From assembly GCF_002021815.1 (NCBI RefSeq), contig NZ_CP019952.1, positions 4,371,001-4,435,000 of the forward strand: a stretch of DNA of 64,000 bases, written 5' to 3'. The notes beneath the pieces are model-generated. The model was not told the origin of the DNA. It saw nothing but the letters and a program-made list of their open reading frames with translations, and searched no databases. The stretch is from Pseudomonas parafulva (GTDB lineage: Bacteria; Pseudomonadota; Gammaproteobacteria; Pseudomonadales; Pseudomonadaceae). Made by a program: the position numbers and the translations under genes. Each line of letters starts with the position of its first letter. Positions within the stretch are counted from its first letter, which is position 1. Shown piece after piece: positions 20,251-30,425 of this stretch.

Positions 20251-22701
20251 TTGATACGTCTGCTTAAGTTCTTCTGGTGGTCTTCCGTCGCAGCCATCTG
20301 CGCGCTCGTACTCGGTGTGAGCGGTGCGTTTCTGTATCTTAGCCCCAACCTGCCTTCGGTCGATTCGCTCAGAAGCATCCAGTTGCAGATCCCCCTCAAG
20401 GTGTTCAGCAGCGACGGTAAGCTGATCGCCGAATTTGGCGAAATGCGCCGTTCCCCGATCCGCTTCTCGGAGATTCCGCCACAGTTCATTCAGGCACTTC
20501 TGTCCGCCGAGGACGACAATTTCCTCAACCACTATGGCGTCGACCCCAGCAGCCTGATGCGCGCGGCCACACAGCTGGTCAAGACCGGCCATATCCAGAC
20601 CGGTGGCAGCACTATCACCATGCAGGTGGCGAAGAACTTCTTCCTGACCAGCGAACGCAGTTTCTCGCGCAAGACCAACGAGATTCTGCTGGCACTGCAG
20701 ATCGAGCGCGAGCTGACCAAGGACGAAATTCTCGAGCTGTACGTGAACAAGATCTACTTGGGCAACCGCGCGTACGGCATCGATGCCGCCGCCCAGGTTT
20801 ACTACGGCAAGTCGATCCGTGACGTGAGCCTGGCGCAGATGGCGATGATCGCGGGCCTGCCCAAGGCGCCGTCACGCTTCAACCCGCTGGCCAACCCGGT
20901 CCGCGCCAAGGAGCGCCGTGACTGGATCCTGGGCCGCATGTACAAGCTCGGCAAGATCGACGAGGCAAGCTACCAGGCCGCCCTGGCCGAACCGCTGAAC
21001 GCCCGCTATCACGTGCCCACGCCGGAGGTGAATGCGCCCTTCGTCGCCGAAATGGCCCGCGCCGAGATGGTCGGCCGCTACGGCAGCGACGCCTACACCG
21101 AAGGCTTGCGCGTGACCACCACTGTACCCAGCGACACCCAGGAAATCGCCAACAAGGCGGTGCTCAAGGGGTTGACCGACTACGATCAGCGCCATGGCTA
21201 CCGCGGCCCCGAGGCCCGATTCCCTGGGCGCACCGTGGCGGCCTGGACCCACGAACTGGCCAGGCAGCGCACACTGGGTGGACTGGAACCGGCCATCGTT
21301 ACCCGCGTCGAGAAGACCGGCCTTCAGGTGCTGACCCGCAACGGCAAGGAACAGACCGTGGCCTGGGACACCATGAAGTGGGCACGTCCGTTCATCAACA
21401 CCAATGCCCAGGGCCGTGCGCCTCAGTCGCCGGCAGACGTTGCCCAAGTGGGCGACCTGGTGCGCCTGCAACGCCTGGATGACGGGTCATTGAAATTCAG
21501 CCAGGTGCCTAGTGCACAGAGCGCACTCGTCACCCTGGACCCGACCAGCGGCGCCATCCGTGCACTGGTCGGCGGCTTCTCGTTCGAGCAGAGCAACTAT
21601 AACCGTGCCATGCAGGCCAAGCGCCAGCCTGGTTCGAGTTTCAAGCCCTTCATCTACAGCGCAGCGCTCGACAGCGGCTACACCGCTTCCAGCCTGGTCA
21701 ACGACGCGCCGATCGTGTTCGTCGACGAGTCGGTGGACAAGGTCTGGCGCCCCAAGAACGACACCAATACGTTCCTCGGCCCGATTCGCATGCGCGAAGC
21801 CCTGTACAAGTCACGTAACCTGGTTTCGATCCGGCTGCTGCAGGCCATGGGCATCGACCGCACCATCGACTACATCGCCAAGTTCGGTTTCAACAAGCAG
21901 GACCTGCCCCGTAACCTATCGCTGGCACTGGGTACCGCCACCCTGACGCCGATGGAAATCGCCACCGGCTGGAGTACGTTCGCCAATGGCGGCTACAAAA
22001 TCTCGCCCTACCTCATCGACCGTATCGAGAGCCGCAATGGCGAGACGCTGTTCACGGCCAACCCGCCACGCGTTCCCCAGGGTTCGGAAGACAACGCCGG
22101 GCTGGCCGCTCCCGAGCAGCCCATCAGCACTGGGCAGGTTCCTGGTGAGCCCGCCGGCTCGTTCGATCAGACACCCGCACCCCAAGCCCCGGCAGTGGCC
22201 GAGCGCATTATCGACGGCCGTACCACCTACATCCTCACCAGCATGCTGCAGGACGTCATCAAACGCGGTACGGGCCGCCGAGCGCTGGCACTGGGACGCA
22301 CCGACCTGGCAGGCAAGACCGGTACCACCAACGAATCCAAGGATGCCTGGTTCTCTGGCTACAACGCCGACTACGTGACCACGGTATGGGTTGGTTTCGA
22401 TCAGCCCGAAACCCTGGGTCGTCGGGAATACGGTGGCACTGCCGCACTGCCGATCTGGATGGGCTTCATGGGCCCTGCCTTGCAAGGCCGGCCGGAGCAC
22501 CCGCCTGCGCAGCCTGAAGGCATCCTGAGCCTGCGGGTCGATCCGGTCAGTGGCCGTGCTGCCTCGGCAAGTACGCCCAATGCCTATTTCGAGCTGTTCA
22601 AGGCGGAGGACTCTCCACCCTCGGTGGATGAACTGGGTAACGGGACTGCACCGGGTAGCCCGCTTCCAGCCGATGAAACAACGCCCATGGATCTCTTCTG
22701 A
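20251..22701 (+). CDS. mrcA: penicillin-binding protein 1A (bifunctional class A PBP)
   Basis: 816-residue inner-membrane cell-wall synthase. An N-terminal transmembrane helix (about 8-30) is followed by a glycosyltransferase domain with EDDNFLNHYGVD and GGSTITMQVAKN. A PBP-OB-like insert and a transpeptidase domain come next. Catalytic Ser462 lies in the SxxK motif SSFK, followed by SRN and then KTGT at about residue 689. The start is a TTG at 20251: the translation from there gives the conserved MIRLLKFFWWSS N-terminus and no in-frame ATG lies nearby. Also called ponA. It is divergent from the pilus operon, a conserved pseudomonad arrangement. Low-activity TTG initiation may limit its level. 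Confidence 0.97.
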   Translation: MIRLLKFFWWSSVAAICALVLGVSGAFLYLSPNLPSVDSLRSIQLQIPLKVFSSDGKLIAEFGEMRRSPIRFSEIPPQFIQALLSAEDDNFLNHYGVDPSSLMRAATQLVKTGHIQTGGSTITMQVAKNFFLTSERSFSRKTNEILLALQIERELTKDEILELYVNKIYLGNRAYGIDAAAQVYYGKSIRDVSLAQMAMIAGLPKAPSRFNPLANPVRAKERRDWILGRMYKLGKIDEASYQAALAEPLNARYHVPTPEVNAPFVAEMARAEMVGRYGSDAYTEGLRVTTTVPSDTQEIANKAVLKGLTDYDQRHGYRGPEARFPGRTVAAWTHELARQRTLGGLEPAIVTRVEKTGLQVLTRNGKEQTVAWDTMKWARPFINTNAQGRAPQSPADVAQVGDLVRLQRLDDGSLKFSQVPSAQSALVTLDPTSGAIRALVGGFSFEQSNYNRAMQAKRQPGSSFKPFIYSAALDSGYTASSLVNDAPIVFVDESVDKVWRPKNDTNTFLGPIRMREALYKSRNLVSIRLLQAMGIDRTIDYIAKFGFNKQDLPRNLSLALGTATLTPMEIATGWSTFANGGYKISPYLIDRIESRNGETLFTANPPRVPQGSEDNAGLAAPEQPISTGQVPGEPAGSFDQTPAPQAPAVAERIIDGRTTYILTSMLQDVIKRGTGRRALALGRTDLAGKTGTTNESKDAWFSGYNADYVTTVWVGFDQPETLGRREYGGTAALPIWMGFMGPALQGRPEHPPAQPEGILSLRVDPVSGRAASASTPNAYFELFKAEDSPPSVDELGNGTAPGSPLPADETTPMDLF

Positions 22702-22800
22702 TATCCAACCGGCACCCTGACAGGGCTGCAACGCGGCCCTGGCATTACGGCGCGATGCCGGCGATTTTCCGCGAACCCTTCGTTTGTCCAGCCATGAAAA

Positions 22801-22891
22801 AACCCGGCAGTCATGGCTTGATGCTGTCTTGATATCGTTGGGGCCGCTTCGCGGCCCTACGTAAACAGCATCAGGCCATGACAGCCGGGTT
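22801..22891 (-). terminator. long cruciform-like terminator between convergent ponA and maeB
   Basis: Arms of 27 bases, 22801-22827 and 22865-22891, are inverted copies with two mismatches. The 37-base loop contains its own perfect 7-bp hairpin, gggccgc/gcggccc (22841-22857). On the minus strand the outer stem is followed by TTTTTT (22795-22800), so it should terminate maeB; it can also block ponA read-through. Confidence 0.75.
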
Positions 22892-22910
22892 AGTCAGTGC
22901 AGAACAACGA

Positions 22911-24179
22911 TCAGCCGTTGAACACGTCGTCAACGTTCTTGAGCGGGTAATGCTTCGGATACGGCAGCGTAGCGACGCCCGACTCGATGGCAGCCTTGGC
23001 CACGGCGTCGGAGACGACAGTGATCAGGCGTGCATCCAGTGGCTTGGGAATGATGTACTCACGGCCGAATTCCAGACCGTCCACACCGTAGGCTTCGCAT
23101 ACTTCCTTGGGAACCGGCTGCTTGGCCAGGTCTTTCAGGGCGATGGCAGCGGCGATCTTCATTTCTTCGTTGATACGCTTGGCTCGAACGTCCAGCGCGC
23201 CGCGGAAGATGAACGGGAAGCCCAGTACGTTGTTGACCTGGTTCGGATAGTCGGAACGACCAGTGGCCATGATCACGTCGTCGCGCGTGGCATGGGCCAA
23301 CTCAGGGGCGATCTCGGGATCGGGGTTCGAGCAGGCGAACACGATCGGGTTGGCGGCCATCGACTTCAGGCCTTCAGCGCTCAACAGGTTCGGACCGGAC
23401 AGGCCCACGAACACGTCAGCACCCTCGAGGGCATCGGCCAGGGTACGTTTGTCGGTCGCGTGCGCGAACTGCGCCTTGTACTGGTTCAGGTCGTCACGGC
23501 CAGCGTGGATAACGCCGCTGCGGTCGATCATGAAGATGTTCTCGACCTTGGCACCCATGCTGACCAGCAGCTTCATGCAGGAAATGGCCGCTGCACCAGC
23601 GCCCAGGCAGACGATCTTGGCGTCTTCGAGGGTCTTGCCGGCGATTTCCAAGGCGTTGATCATGCCGGCGGCCGTAACGATGGCGGTGCCGTGCTGGTCA
23701 TCGTGGAAGACCGGAATGTCGCACTGCTCGATCAGGGTGCGTTCGATCTCGAAGCACTCTGGCGCCTTGATGTCTTCAAGGTTGATGCCACCGAAGGTGA
23801 TCGAAATGCGGCGTACGGTATCGATGAACGCCTGCGGGCTCTCGGACTCGACTTCGATGTCGAACACGTCGATACCGGCGAAACGCTTGAACAGAACACC
23901 CTTGCCTTCCATGACAGGCTTGGACGCCAGCGGACCCAGATCGCCAAGACCGAGAATGGCAGTACCATCGGAAATCACGGCAACCAGGTTGCCTTTGCCG
24001 GTGTACTTGTAGGCCAGCTCCGGATCACGACCGATCTCGCGCACAGGCTCTGCCACACCTGGGCTGTAAGCCAAGGCGAGGTCGCGGGCGGTGGCGGTGG
24101 GCTTGGAGAGCTCGACGCTCAGTTTCCCTGGACGAGGGTGAGCGTGATATTCGAGAGCGGCGGTTTTCAGGTCTGACAT
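22911..24179 (-). CDS. maeB: NADP-dependent malic enzyme, short form
   Basis: Oxidative decarboxylation of malate to pyruvate, producing NADPH. The protein is 422 residues, starting MSDLKTAALEYHAHPRPGK. Malic N-domain motifs (YSPGVAEP, YTGKGNLVAVISDGTAILGLG) precede the metal-binding HDDQHGTA. The nucleotide site is VCLGAGAAA. The C-terminal phosphotransacetylase-like domain of E. coli MaeB (about 760 residues) is absent, and the frame ends cleanly, so this is the compact form. It is monocistronic between ponA and the nuclease gene. Confidence 0.93.
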   Translation of the reverse strand: MSDLKTAALEYHAHPRPGKLSVELSKPTATARDLALAYSPGVAEPVREIGRDPELAYKYTGKGNLVAVISDGTAILGLGDLGPLASKPVMEGKGVLFKRFAGIDVFDIEVESESPQAFIDTVRRISITFGGINLEDIKAPECFEIERTLIEQCDIPVFHDDQHGTAIVTAAGMINALEIAGKTLEDAKIVCLGAGAAAISCMKLLVSMGAKVENIFMIDRSGVIHAGRDDLNQYKAQFAHATDKRTLADALEGADVFVGLSGPNLLSAEGLKSMAANPIVFACSNPDPEIAPELAHATRDDVIMATGRSDYPNQVNNVLGFPFIFRGALDVRAKRINEEMKIAAAIALKDLAKQPVPKEVCEAYGVDGLEFGREYIIPKPLDARLITVVSDAVAKAAIESGVATLPYPKHYPLKNVDDVFNG

Positions 24180-24336
24180 GTTGGGCATTCCGCTATTGGC
24201 TGTTCTGACGGACCGCCGAGGATACGCAAAGAGTCCAGCCGTCACAAGACTGGCCGGTCACTCGTGTCAAGGCCTCTAGCCTAAGACTTTATGCTACAAC
24301 CCACGGGGCATGCAGGCTTCAGTGTGTACAATCTGC

Positions 24337-24352
24337 TGTAGAAATGTCTACA
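24337..24352. repeat. small inverted repeat upstream of maeB
   Basis: tgtaga (24337-24342) and tctaca (24347-24352) are perfect arms with four bases between. They lie just after the nuclease stop and about 160 bases ahead of maeB. It may be an operator for maeB or part of a weak terminator for the nuclease gene. Confidence 0.35.
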
Positions 24353-24356
24353 TCTT

Positions 24357-25178
24357 TTATCTCTGCACACGGTCGAGCATGCTGACGTCTGTGAGGGTCA
24401 GCTGCCAGCGTCGCTGACCCGACGTGTAGGAAGCCTTACGTGATGCACTGCGAATCCAACCCCTGGCCTCGACCTTTTGCCCCTTGAGGTTATCGAAGAA
24501 ACCTGTGGGGAATGCACGGCGCAGACGAGCGGGTATATGAAGCGTCACGGCGCTGTCGAGGGTCACTCGAATGCCCGCGCGGCTCCGTTCGATGGCGGTG
24601 ACGCGGCCTGACGCCAGCGCAAAACCTGGCTTGCGCACTGCATGGGCGGGCACCACCGGTGAGCGCTTCCACACACCGACAGCCGCCTGACGCGCAACTG
24701 ACTCGGCACTTTGCTGGCAGCGGCTGAGCTCAGTATTGGGTGCGAAGGCGATGCGGTATGCAAGGCCTTCGCTGAGCAGCTGCGCCTCAAAGTTACGCCC
24801 CTCACGGCTGTACAGGTGGGCCAGCGTGCGACCGTACCGGTCTTTGGCTTCCTTACCGCGTACCAAGCCAACGCGCCCGTCACTGGCCTTGATCAATGCT
24901 TGCAAGCGTTTTCGGGCAGCCTGGGCAAAAGGCTCATCCGCTTGCCCCTTGCGGCCGATTTCGGGGGCATTGATCCCGATCAGACGCACACTGCGGCCAT
25001 CGACCAAGCGCACGGTGTCGCCATCGACCACATGCCGTACGGCGACCCATTGCGCACGTGCCGGGGGCGGGCAGAAAGCCAGCGCCTGGGATGCCCAGCA
25101 AACGAGCATAAAAAAAGCGCCCACAAGGGGCGCTTTTCTCTGCAACGCTGCGAAACCCGAAGGGTTCGCCACGCACAT
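24357..25178 (-). CDS. secreted staphylococcal-nuclease-like protein with C-terminal OB-like extension
   Basis: 273 residues as drawn. The SNase fold covers about 43-170: VVDGDTVRL, VRLIGINAPEIG, then EAKDRYGRTLAHLY with the catalytic Arg. The position of SNase Asp40 is Asn here (GINAPE). Residues about 190-265 look like a further OB-type beta domain. Starting at the ATG on 25178 (overlapping the rpmE stop by one base) gives a good signal peptide, KAPLVGAFFMLVCWASQALA. However, the codons for APLVGAFF coincide with the rpmE terminator hairpin. The only other ATG, at 25109 just past the hairpin, would give a signal of about 11 residues, which is too short. The start is therefore uncertain. Confidence 0.75.
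   Translation of the reverse strand: MCVANPSGFAALQRKAPLVGAFFMLVCWASQALAFCPPPARAQWVAVRHVVDGDTVRLVDGRSVRLIGINAPEIGRKGQADEPFAQAARKRLQALIKASDGRVGLVRGKEAKDRYGRTLAHLYSREGRNFEAQLLSEGLAYRIAFAPNTELSRCQQSAESVARQAAVGVWKRSPVVPAHAVRKPGFALASGRVTAIERSRAGIRVTLDSAVTLHIPARLRRAFPTGFFDNLKGQKVEARGWIRSASRKASYTSGQRRWQLTLTDVSMLDRVQR
25107..25137 (-). terminator. rpmE rho-independent terminator
   Basis: On the minus strand, aaaagcgccc and gggcgctttt form a perfect 10-bp stem (25113-25137) with a 5-base loop, followed by further T residues. It is about 40 bases after the rpmE stop. It overlaps the 5' coding region of the nuclease gene as annotated. Confidence 0.85.
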
Positions 25179-25396
25179 CAGCCTTTCTTGGCACCGAACA
25201 TGCCGAAGCGATCGGCGAACTTCTGTACGCGGCCGCCGGTGTCCAGGACTTTCTGCTTACCGGTGTAGAAAGGGTGGCACAGGTTGCATACGTCGATCGA
25301 CAGGGTATCGCCCAGGGTCGAACGGGTTTCGAATTTGTTGCCGCAGCTGCAGGTGACAGCAACTGCTTCGTAGTTCGGATGGATATCAGCTTTCAT
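25178..25396 (-). CDS. rpmE: 50S ribosomal protein L31, zinc-binding form
   Basis: 72-residue ribosomal protein starting [20 protein letters not shown]. Cys16, Cys18, Cys37 and Cys40 make the zinc-binding (C+) type, as opposed to the zinc-independent paralogue used under zinc starvation. The frame continues upstream but has no family character there. Divergent from priA. A TATTAT -10 is visible upstream and a strong terminator downstream, so it should be a single-gene unit. Confidence 0.97.
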   Translation of the reverse strand: MKADIHPNYEAVAVTCSCGNKFETRSTLGDTLSIDVCNLCHPFYTGKQKVLDTGGRVQKFADRFGMFGAKKG

Positions 25397-25466
25397 GGTC
25401 ACTTCCTCGAGCTGCGTGCCGCCACCCAACACCAATTGTTGAATACCGCACGTAATTAGGCGGCAA

Positions 25467-25494
25467 ATAATACCAGAGCATGGCGCCAGCGCAA
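25467..25494 (-). promoter_or_regulatory. probable rpmE promoter
   Basis: On the minus strand TTGCGC (25489-25494) and TATTAT (25467-25472) are separated by 16 bases, about 70 bases ahead of the rpmE ATG. Confidence 0.5.
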
Positions 25495-25562
25495 GTTGTC
25501 GCTTGTACCGACCGTCGTCTGCTAGGCTCGCCAGTTCTGAAACGCCCCCCGAGACCTTTAGC

Positions 25563-27782
25563 GTGCCCGACGTCATCCTGCGCCTTGCCCTGCCCTCCCC
25601 GCTGCGCCGCCTGTTCGACTACAAGGCGCCGGTCGGCATGGCGAACCAGACATGGATGCCTGGCATGCGCCTGCGCGTGCCGTTCGGGCGGCGCGAGATG
25701 ATCGGTGTCCTGGTAGAAGTGTGTGCCGAAAGCGAGGTGCCGGCTGACAAACTCAAGCCAGCAAGCGCCCTGCTCGACCCGGTATCGCCCATTCCAGCCT
25801 CGCTGTTCAAGCTGTGCCTGTGGACCGCCCAGTACTACCAGCACAGCTTGGGTGACACCTTGAGCTGGGCGCTTCCTACCCTGCTGCGTCAGGGTGAACC
25901 TGCCGAGATGCGCCAGGAACGTTTCTGGCACGCAGCGCCGGGCGCTCGCCTTGAAGACCCGCGCATCGCGCGTGCACCTCGCCAACGCGATGCGCTCAAG
26001 ACCCTGGCTCAGCACCCGCATGGGGTGGCCCACAGCGTGCTGTCGAAGCTCAACCTCAACAAGGACAGCCTTGACCTGCTGTTGGCCAAAGAGCTGGTGT
26101 GCGTAGAAATACGCCGTCAGCGCCCGGCCGAACGGCGTGAGCATTGGCTGGCGCAGTCGGAATTGCCCCTGAACGAAGAACAGCGTGATGCCTTCGATGC
26201 CGTGCTCGGCGGTTTCGGGCAGTTCGGCGCTTTTCTGCTGGCGGGCGTCACAGGAAGCGGCAAGACCGAGGTTTACCTGCAACTGATTCGTGAAACGCTC
26301 GAAGCAGGCAAGCAAGCCCTGGTATTGATCCCGGAGATCAACCTGGGGCCGCAGACACTGGCGCGTTTCGAGCAGCGCTTCAACGCCCGCATTGCCCTCG
26401 TGCACTCGAACGTCAGCGACCGTGAGCGCCTCGATGCCTGGCTGGCGGCGCGTGACGGCGAGGCAGACATCATCATCGGCACACGCTCGGCCTTGTTCAC
26501 GCCCATGAAGAACCCGGGCCTGATCATCATCGACGAGGAACACGACGGCTCTTATAAGCAGCAGGAGGGCCTGCGCTACCACGCCAGGGATCTGGCGCTG
26601 GTGCGCGCGCATCAGGAGAACGTGCCGATCGTGCTTGGCTCGGCCACGCCCTCCCTGGAAACCCTGCACAACGCCGTGAGCGGCCGCTACCGCCTGCTGC
26701 ACATGACCCAGCGCGCAGGCGGTGCGCGTGCACCACGCATGTTGCGCCTGGACGTGAAAAGCCTGCCGCTGGACAGCGGCATCAGCGGCCCCCTGCAGCA
26801 GGCCATTGGCCAGACCCTAGAGGCGGGACAACAGGTACTGGTGTTCCTCAATCGCCGTGGCTTCGCGCCTACCCTGCTATGCCACGACTGCGGCTGGCTG
26901 TCCGAATGCCCGCGGTGCGATGCGCGCATGACGGTTCACCAGCGCTCCGGCGTGCTGCGCTGCCACCACTGCGGCTACGACGAGCGGCTGCCGCATCACT
27001 GCCCACAATGCAAGCACGTGGACCTGCGCCCTGTCGGGGCCGGCACCGAGCGCGCCGAAGAGCGCCTGAAGGTGTTGTTCCCGGATTATCCCGTGCTGCG
27101 CGTGGACCGCGACAGCACCTCGCGCAAGGACGCGATGCACCAACTGTTCACAACCATTCAACGCGGCCAGCCAAGCCTGTTGGTCGGCACGCAGATGCTC
27201 GCCAAAGGGCATCACTTCCCCCGGGTAACGCTGGTTGCCATTCTCGATGCCGATGGCGGTCTGTTTTCCGGGGACTTCCGCGCCAGTGAACGCATGGCCC
27301 AATTGATCGTACAGGTCGCTGGCCGTGCAGGACGGGCGGAAGAGCCCGGCAAGGTCATCATCCAGACGCACTTGGCTGACCACCCTTTACTGGTTCAACT
27401 GACCGAGCAGGGCTATTTTGCCTTCGCCAAACAGGCGCTCGACGAACGCCGCGCCGCCGGTTTGCCGCCCTTTTCGCACTTGGCCCTGTTGCGCGCCGAA
27501 GCGCACAAGCCGGGGCAGGCCGAGGCGTTTCTGGATGAAGCCTGCACAGCGGCCGAGCGCCTGATGGCGCAGCAGCGCCTGCCCGGCATCGAACTGCTTG
27601 GCCCGGTACCGGCGCCCATGGAGCGCCGAGCGGGGCGCTTTCGCGCACAACTGTTGCTGCAGGCCAGTACCCGTGCCCCTCTGCACCGCCTCATCAGCGC
27701 CTGGCTACTGGTGCTGGAGCAACTGCCAAGCGGGCGCCAGGTACGCTGGTCGATAGACGTCGACCCGGTGGATCTTTACTGA
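25563..27782 (+). CDS. priA: primosomal protein N' (replication restart helicase PriA)
   Basis: 739-residue superfamily 2 DNA helicase that reloads the replisome at stalled forks. The start is the GTG at 25563, giving the conserved [20 protein letters not shown]-terminus. The 3'-DNA-binding domain (about 1-105) is followed by a winged helix. The helicase core has Walker A GVTGSGKT (228-235) and DEEH (324-327). Two zinc sites sit inside the second helicase lobe (CHDCGW, CPRCDA, CHHCGY, CPQCKH). Divergent from rpmE and about 190 bases upstream of argS. Confidence 0.97.
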   Translation: MPDVILRLALPSPLRRLFDYKAPVGMANQTWMPGMRLRVPFGRREMIGVLVEVCAESEVPADKLKPASALLDPVSPIPASLFKLCLWTAQYYQHSLGDTLSWALPTLLRQGEPAEMRQERFWHAAPGARLEDPRIARAPRQRDALKTLAQHPHGVAHSVLSKLNLNKDSLDLLLAKELVCVEIRRQRPAERREHWLAQSELPLNEEQRDAFDAVLGGFGQFGAFLLAGVTGSGKTEVYLQLIRETLEAGKQALVLIPEINLGPQTLARFEQRFNARIALVHSNVSDRERLDAWLAARDGEADIIIGTRSALFTPMKNPGLIIIDEEHDGSYKQQEGLRYHARDLALVRAHQENVPIVLGSATPSLETLHNAVSGRYRLLHMTQRAGGARAPRMLRLDVKSLPLDSGISGPLQQAIGQTLEAGQQVLVFLNRRGFAPTLLCHDCGWLSECPRCDARMTVHQRSGVLRCHHCGYDERLPHHCPQCKHVDLRPVGAGTERAEERLKVLFPDYPVLRVDRDSTSRKDAMHQLFTTIQRGQPSLLVGTQMLAKGHHFPRVTLVAILDADGGLFSGDFRASERMAQLIVQVAGRAGRAEEPGKVIIQTHLADHPLLVQLTEQGYFAFAKQALDERRAAGLPPFSHLALLRAEAHKPGQAEAFLDEACTAAERLMAQQRLPGIELLGPVPAPMERRAGRFRAQLLLQASTRAPLHRLISAWLLVLEQLPSGRQVRWSIDVDPVDLY

Positions 27783-27881
27783 AGGCACGTTTGAAGCGCC
27801 ACGCCGCGCGCGGCGAGGCTGCATCAGGACCCAGCGAAGGCTTTCAAGTTGCCCCGTGCCTGGCCACGTGCCTGCCAAAGG

Positions 27882-27910
27882 TTGGCAACGCGCGCCCAGC
27901 CACGGATAAT
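27882..27910 (+). promoter_or_regulatory. probable argS promoter
   Basis: TTGGCA (27882-27887) and GATAAT (27905-27910) with exact 17-base spacing, about 60 bases upstream of the argS ATG in the priA-argS gap. Confidence 0.6.
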
Positions 27911-27972
27911 GCCCAGTTTTTCCACCAGCGCATCCAGGCGCCCGCCGCGCTTGCGGTCGAAAAGAGATTCCT

Positions 27973-29709
27973 ATGAAAGACACCATTCGCCAGCTGATCC
28001 AGCAAGCCCTCACCCAACTCGTCAACGACGGTGTGTTGCCTGACGGGCTGTCGCCGGCGATCCAGGTGGAAAACGCCAGGGACAAGACCCACGGCGATTT
28101 CGCCAGCAACATTGCCATGATGCTGGCCAAGCCGGCCGGCATGAAGCCGCGTGACCTGGCCGAAAAACTGATCCAGGCCCTGCCGGCCAGCGCCGACATC
28201 AGCAAGGTCGAGATCGCAGGTCCGGGCTTTCTGAACTTCTTCCAAAACACCGCTGCATTGGCCGCCCGCCTGGACGCAGCGCTTGACGATCCTCGGCTTG
28301 GCGCGCGCAAGGCTGGCCCTGCGCAGAAGGTGGTGGTCGACCTGTCGGCGCCGAACCTCGCCAAGGAAATGCACGTTGGTCACCTGCGCTCGACCATCAT
28401 CGGCGACAGCGTGGCGCGGGTACTCGAGTTCCTGGGTGACCAGGTGATCCGCCAGAACCACGTAGGCGACTGGGGCACCCAGTTCGGCATGCTGCTGGCA
28501 TACCTCGAAGAAAACCCCATCACCAGCGACGAACTCTCCGACCTGGAAAACTTCTACCGTGCGGCCAAGAAGCGCTTCGACGAATCCGAAGCCTTCGCCA
28601 CGCGCGCGCGCGGGTTGGTGGTCAAGCTGCAGGCGGGTGACCCTGACTGCCTGGCCCTGTGGACACGGTTCAAGGACATCTCGCTGTCGCACTGCCAGAA
28701 GACCTACGAACTGCTCAACGTCAAGCTGACCATGGCCGACGTCATGGGCGAAAGCGCCTACAACGATGACCTGGCCAATGTCGTCGCCGAACTCAAGGCC
28801 AAGGGCCTGTTGGTCGAAGACCAGGGTGCCCAGTGCGTGTTCCTGGAGGAGTTCAAGAACAGCGAAGGCGAACCGCTGCCCGTGATCGTGCAGAAGGCCG
28901 ATGGTGGCTACCTGTACGCGACCACGGACCTTGCCGCGGTGCGCTACCGCAGCAATGTGCTCAAGGCAGATCGCGCCCTCTATTTCGTCGACCAACGCCA
29001 GGCGCTGCACTTCAACCAGGTATTCGAAGTCGCTCGCCGCGCCGGCTTCCTCGGGCACCCGATGCAGATGGAGCACATGGGCTTTGGCACCATGAACGGC
29101 GCCGACGGCCGCCCGTTCAAGACCCGTGACGGCGGCACGGTCAAGTTGATCGACCTGCTCAACGAAGCCAAGGACCGTGCGTATGCGCTGGTGAAGGAAA
29201 AAAATCCAGGCCTGCCCGAAGACGACCTGCGTCGCATCGGTGAGGTGGTGGGTATCGGTGCGGTGAAATATGCCGACCTGTCCAAGCACCGTACCAGCGA
29301 CTACAGCTTCAACTTCGAGTTGATGCTCAACTTCGAAGGCAATACGGCCCCCTACCTGCTGTACGCCTACACCCGTGTGGCCGGGGTGTTCCGCAAGCTG
29401 GGCAAGGGCTTTGACGAAGTCGAAGGCACTATCGTGCTGCAAGCGCCTCACGAGCAGGACCTGGCCGCGCGCCTGGCCCAGTTCGGGGAAATTCTCAACA
29501 ACGTAGCCGACAAGGGCACGCCACACGTCTTGTGCAGCTACCTGTACGACCTGGCAGGCCTGTTCTCCAGCTTCTACGAAAATTGCCCGATCCTGGCTGC
29601 CGAGACGCCCGAGCAGCAACAAAGCCGCCTACGTCTGGCAGCGCTGACCGGGCGCACCCTCAAGCAAGGTCTGCAACTGCTCGGCCTGGAAACTCTGGAG
29701 CGCATGTAA
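27973..29709 (+). CDS. argS: arginyl-tRNA synthetase
   Basis: 578-residue class I aminoacyl-tRNA synthetase. The N-terminal Add-1 tRNA-binding domain (about 1-110) precedes the HIGH motif, here HVGH (134-137) in [18 protein letters not shown]. The [12 protein letters not shown] segment and the DALR C-terminal anticodon-binding domain (about 450-578) are as expected. Typical of ArgS, no classic KMSKS is seen. It is followed after one base by a SPOR gene, so the two are co-transcribed. Confidence 0.97.
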   Translation: MKDTIRQLIQQALTQLVNDGVLPDGLSPAIQVENARDKTHGDFASNIAMMLAKPAGMKPRDLAEKLIQALPASADISKVEIAGPGFLNFFQNTAALAARLDAALDDPRLGARKAGPAQKVVVDLSAPNLAKEMHVGHLRSTIIGDSVARVLEFLGDQVIRQNHVGDWGTQFGMLLAYLEENPITSDELSDLENFYRAAKKRFDESEAFATRARGLVVKLQAGDPDCLALWTRFKDISLSHCQKTYELLNVKLTMADVMGESAYNDDLANVVAELKAKGLLVEDQGAQCVFLEEFKNSEGEPLPVIVQKADGGYLYATTDLAAVRYRSNVLKADRALYFVDQRQALHFNQVFEVARRAGFLGHPMQMEHMGFGTMNGADGRPFKTRDGGTVKLIDLLNEAKDRAYALVKEKNPGLPEDDLRRIGEVVGIGAVKYADLSKHRTSDYSFNFELMLNFEGNTAPYLLYAYTRVAGVFRKLGKGFDEVEGTIVLQAPHEQDLAARLAQFGEILNNVADKGTPHVLCSYLYDLAGLFSSFYENCPILAAETPEQQQSRLRLAALTGRTLKQGLQLLGLETLERM

Positions 29710-29710
29710 G

Positions 29711-30409
29711 GTGGCTGCCAAGAAGAAACCTGCCCCCAAACGTGGCGCCAGTCGTCAGACGGCGCCCGCCAAGCAGCCCATGCCCGGCTGGGTATGGCTG
29801 GCAGTCGGCCTGACCATCGGTGCGTTCATCGTGTTTCTGATGAAGCTCGAACCCGGTGGCGGCGATATCAAACGCACCAAGCCCGAACAGCAGAAAACCG
29901 AAAAGACGGTCGAAGCCGGGAAGTCGACCCAGGCCACCCCGCAACAGCCGGTAAAGCCCAAGTACGACTTCTACACCTTGCTGCCGGAGTCGGAAGTCAT
30001 CGTGCCGCCTGAGGCAGTGCCCGAGAAGACGCCACCTGTGCCAGCCCAGCCGGTCACCCCAGTGACCCCGGCAGAGGCCGCCAAGATCGACACCGCACGC
30101 GCCCAAGCTGCATTGCTGGGCCAGACACCACCGCCTGCCCCTCCGGTGATCAAGCCGGCGGCAACCACGCAGTTCTTCCTCCAGGCAGGCTCGTTCCGCA
30201 AGCAGGCCGATGCCGACAAGGTGCGCGCGCAGATCATCCTGCTGGGGCAGAGCGTGAAAGTGGAGTCCGGCACGGTGAAGGACGAAACCTGGTACCGGGT
30301 GCTGGTCGGGCCGTTCAGCAACCGCGAGCAGTTGACCGTCGCCCAGAAGCAATTGGCCGGCGCGGGCTTCAGTAACCTGCTGCTGCAACAGCGTCAGACC
30401 CGCCAATAG
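29711..30409 (+). CDS. SPOR-domain (FtsN-like) membrane protein
   Basis: 232-residue bitopic protein. A Lys/Arg-rich cytoplasmic tail (1-23) is followed by one transmembrane helix (about 26-44). A Pro/Gln/Lys-rich periplasmic linker and a SPOR domain at about 155-228 (FFLQAGSFRKQADADKVRAQ.., WYRVLVGPF) complete it. This is FtsN-like architecture, expected at the septum binding denuded glycan strands. The start is a GTG at 29711, one base after the argS stop. In P. aeruginosa, from memory, this gene is followed by hslVU; here a strong palindrome and an unrelated convergent gene follow. Confidence 0.88.
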   Translation: MAAKKKPAPKRGASRQTAPAKQPMPGWVWLAVGLTIGAFIVFLMKLEPGGGDIKRTKPEQQKTEKTVEAGKSTQATPQQPVKPKYDFYTLLPESEVIVPPEAVPEKTPPVPAQPVTPVTPAEAAKIDTARAQAALLGQTPPPAPPVIKPAATTQFFLQAGSFRKQADADKVRAQIILLGQSVKVESGTVKDETWYRVLVGPFSNREQLTVAQKQLAGAGFSNLLLQQRQTRQ

Positions 30410-30425
30410 CAGTCAGTGCCCACAG

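Noticed and set aside
22911..24179. MaeB as a truncated gene lacking its phosphotransacetylase domain
   Set aside because: The compact form ends cleanly before a strong terminator and compact malic enzymes are common, so this is a natural short form.
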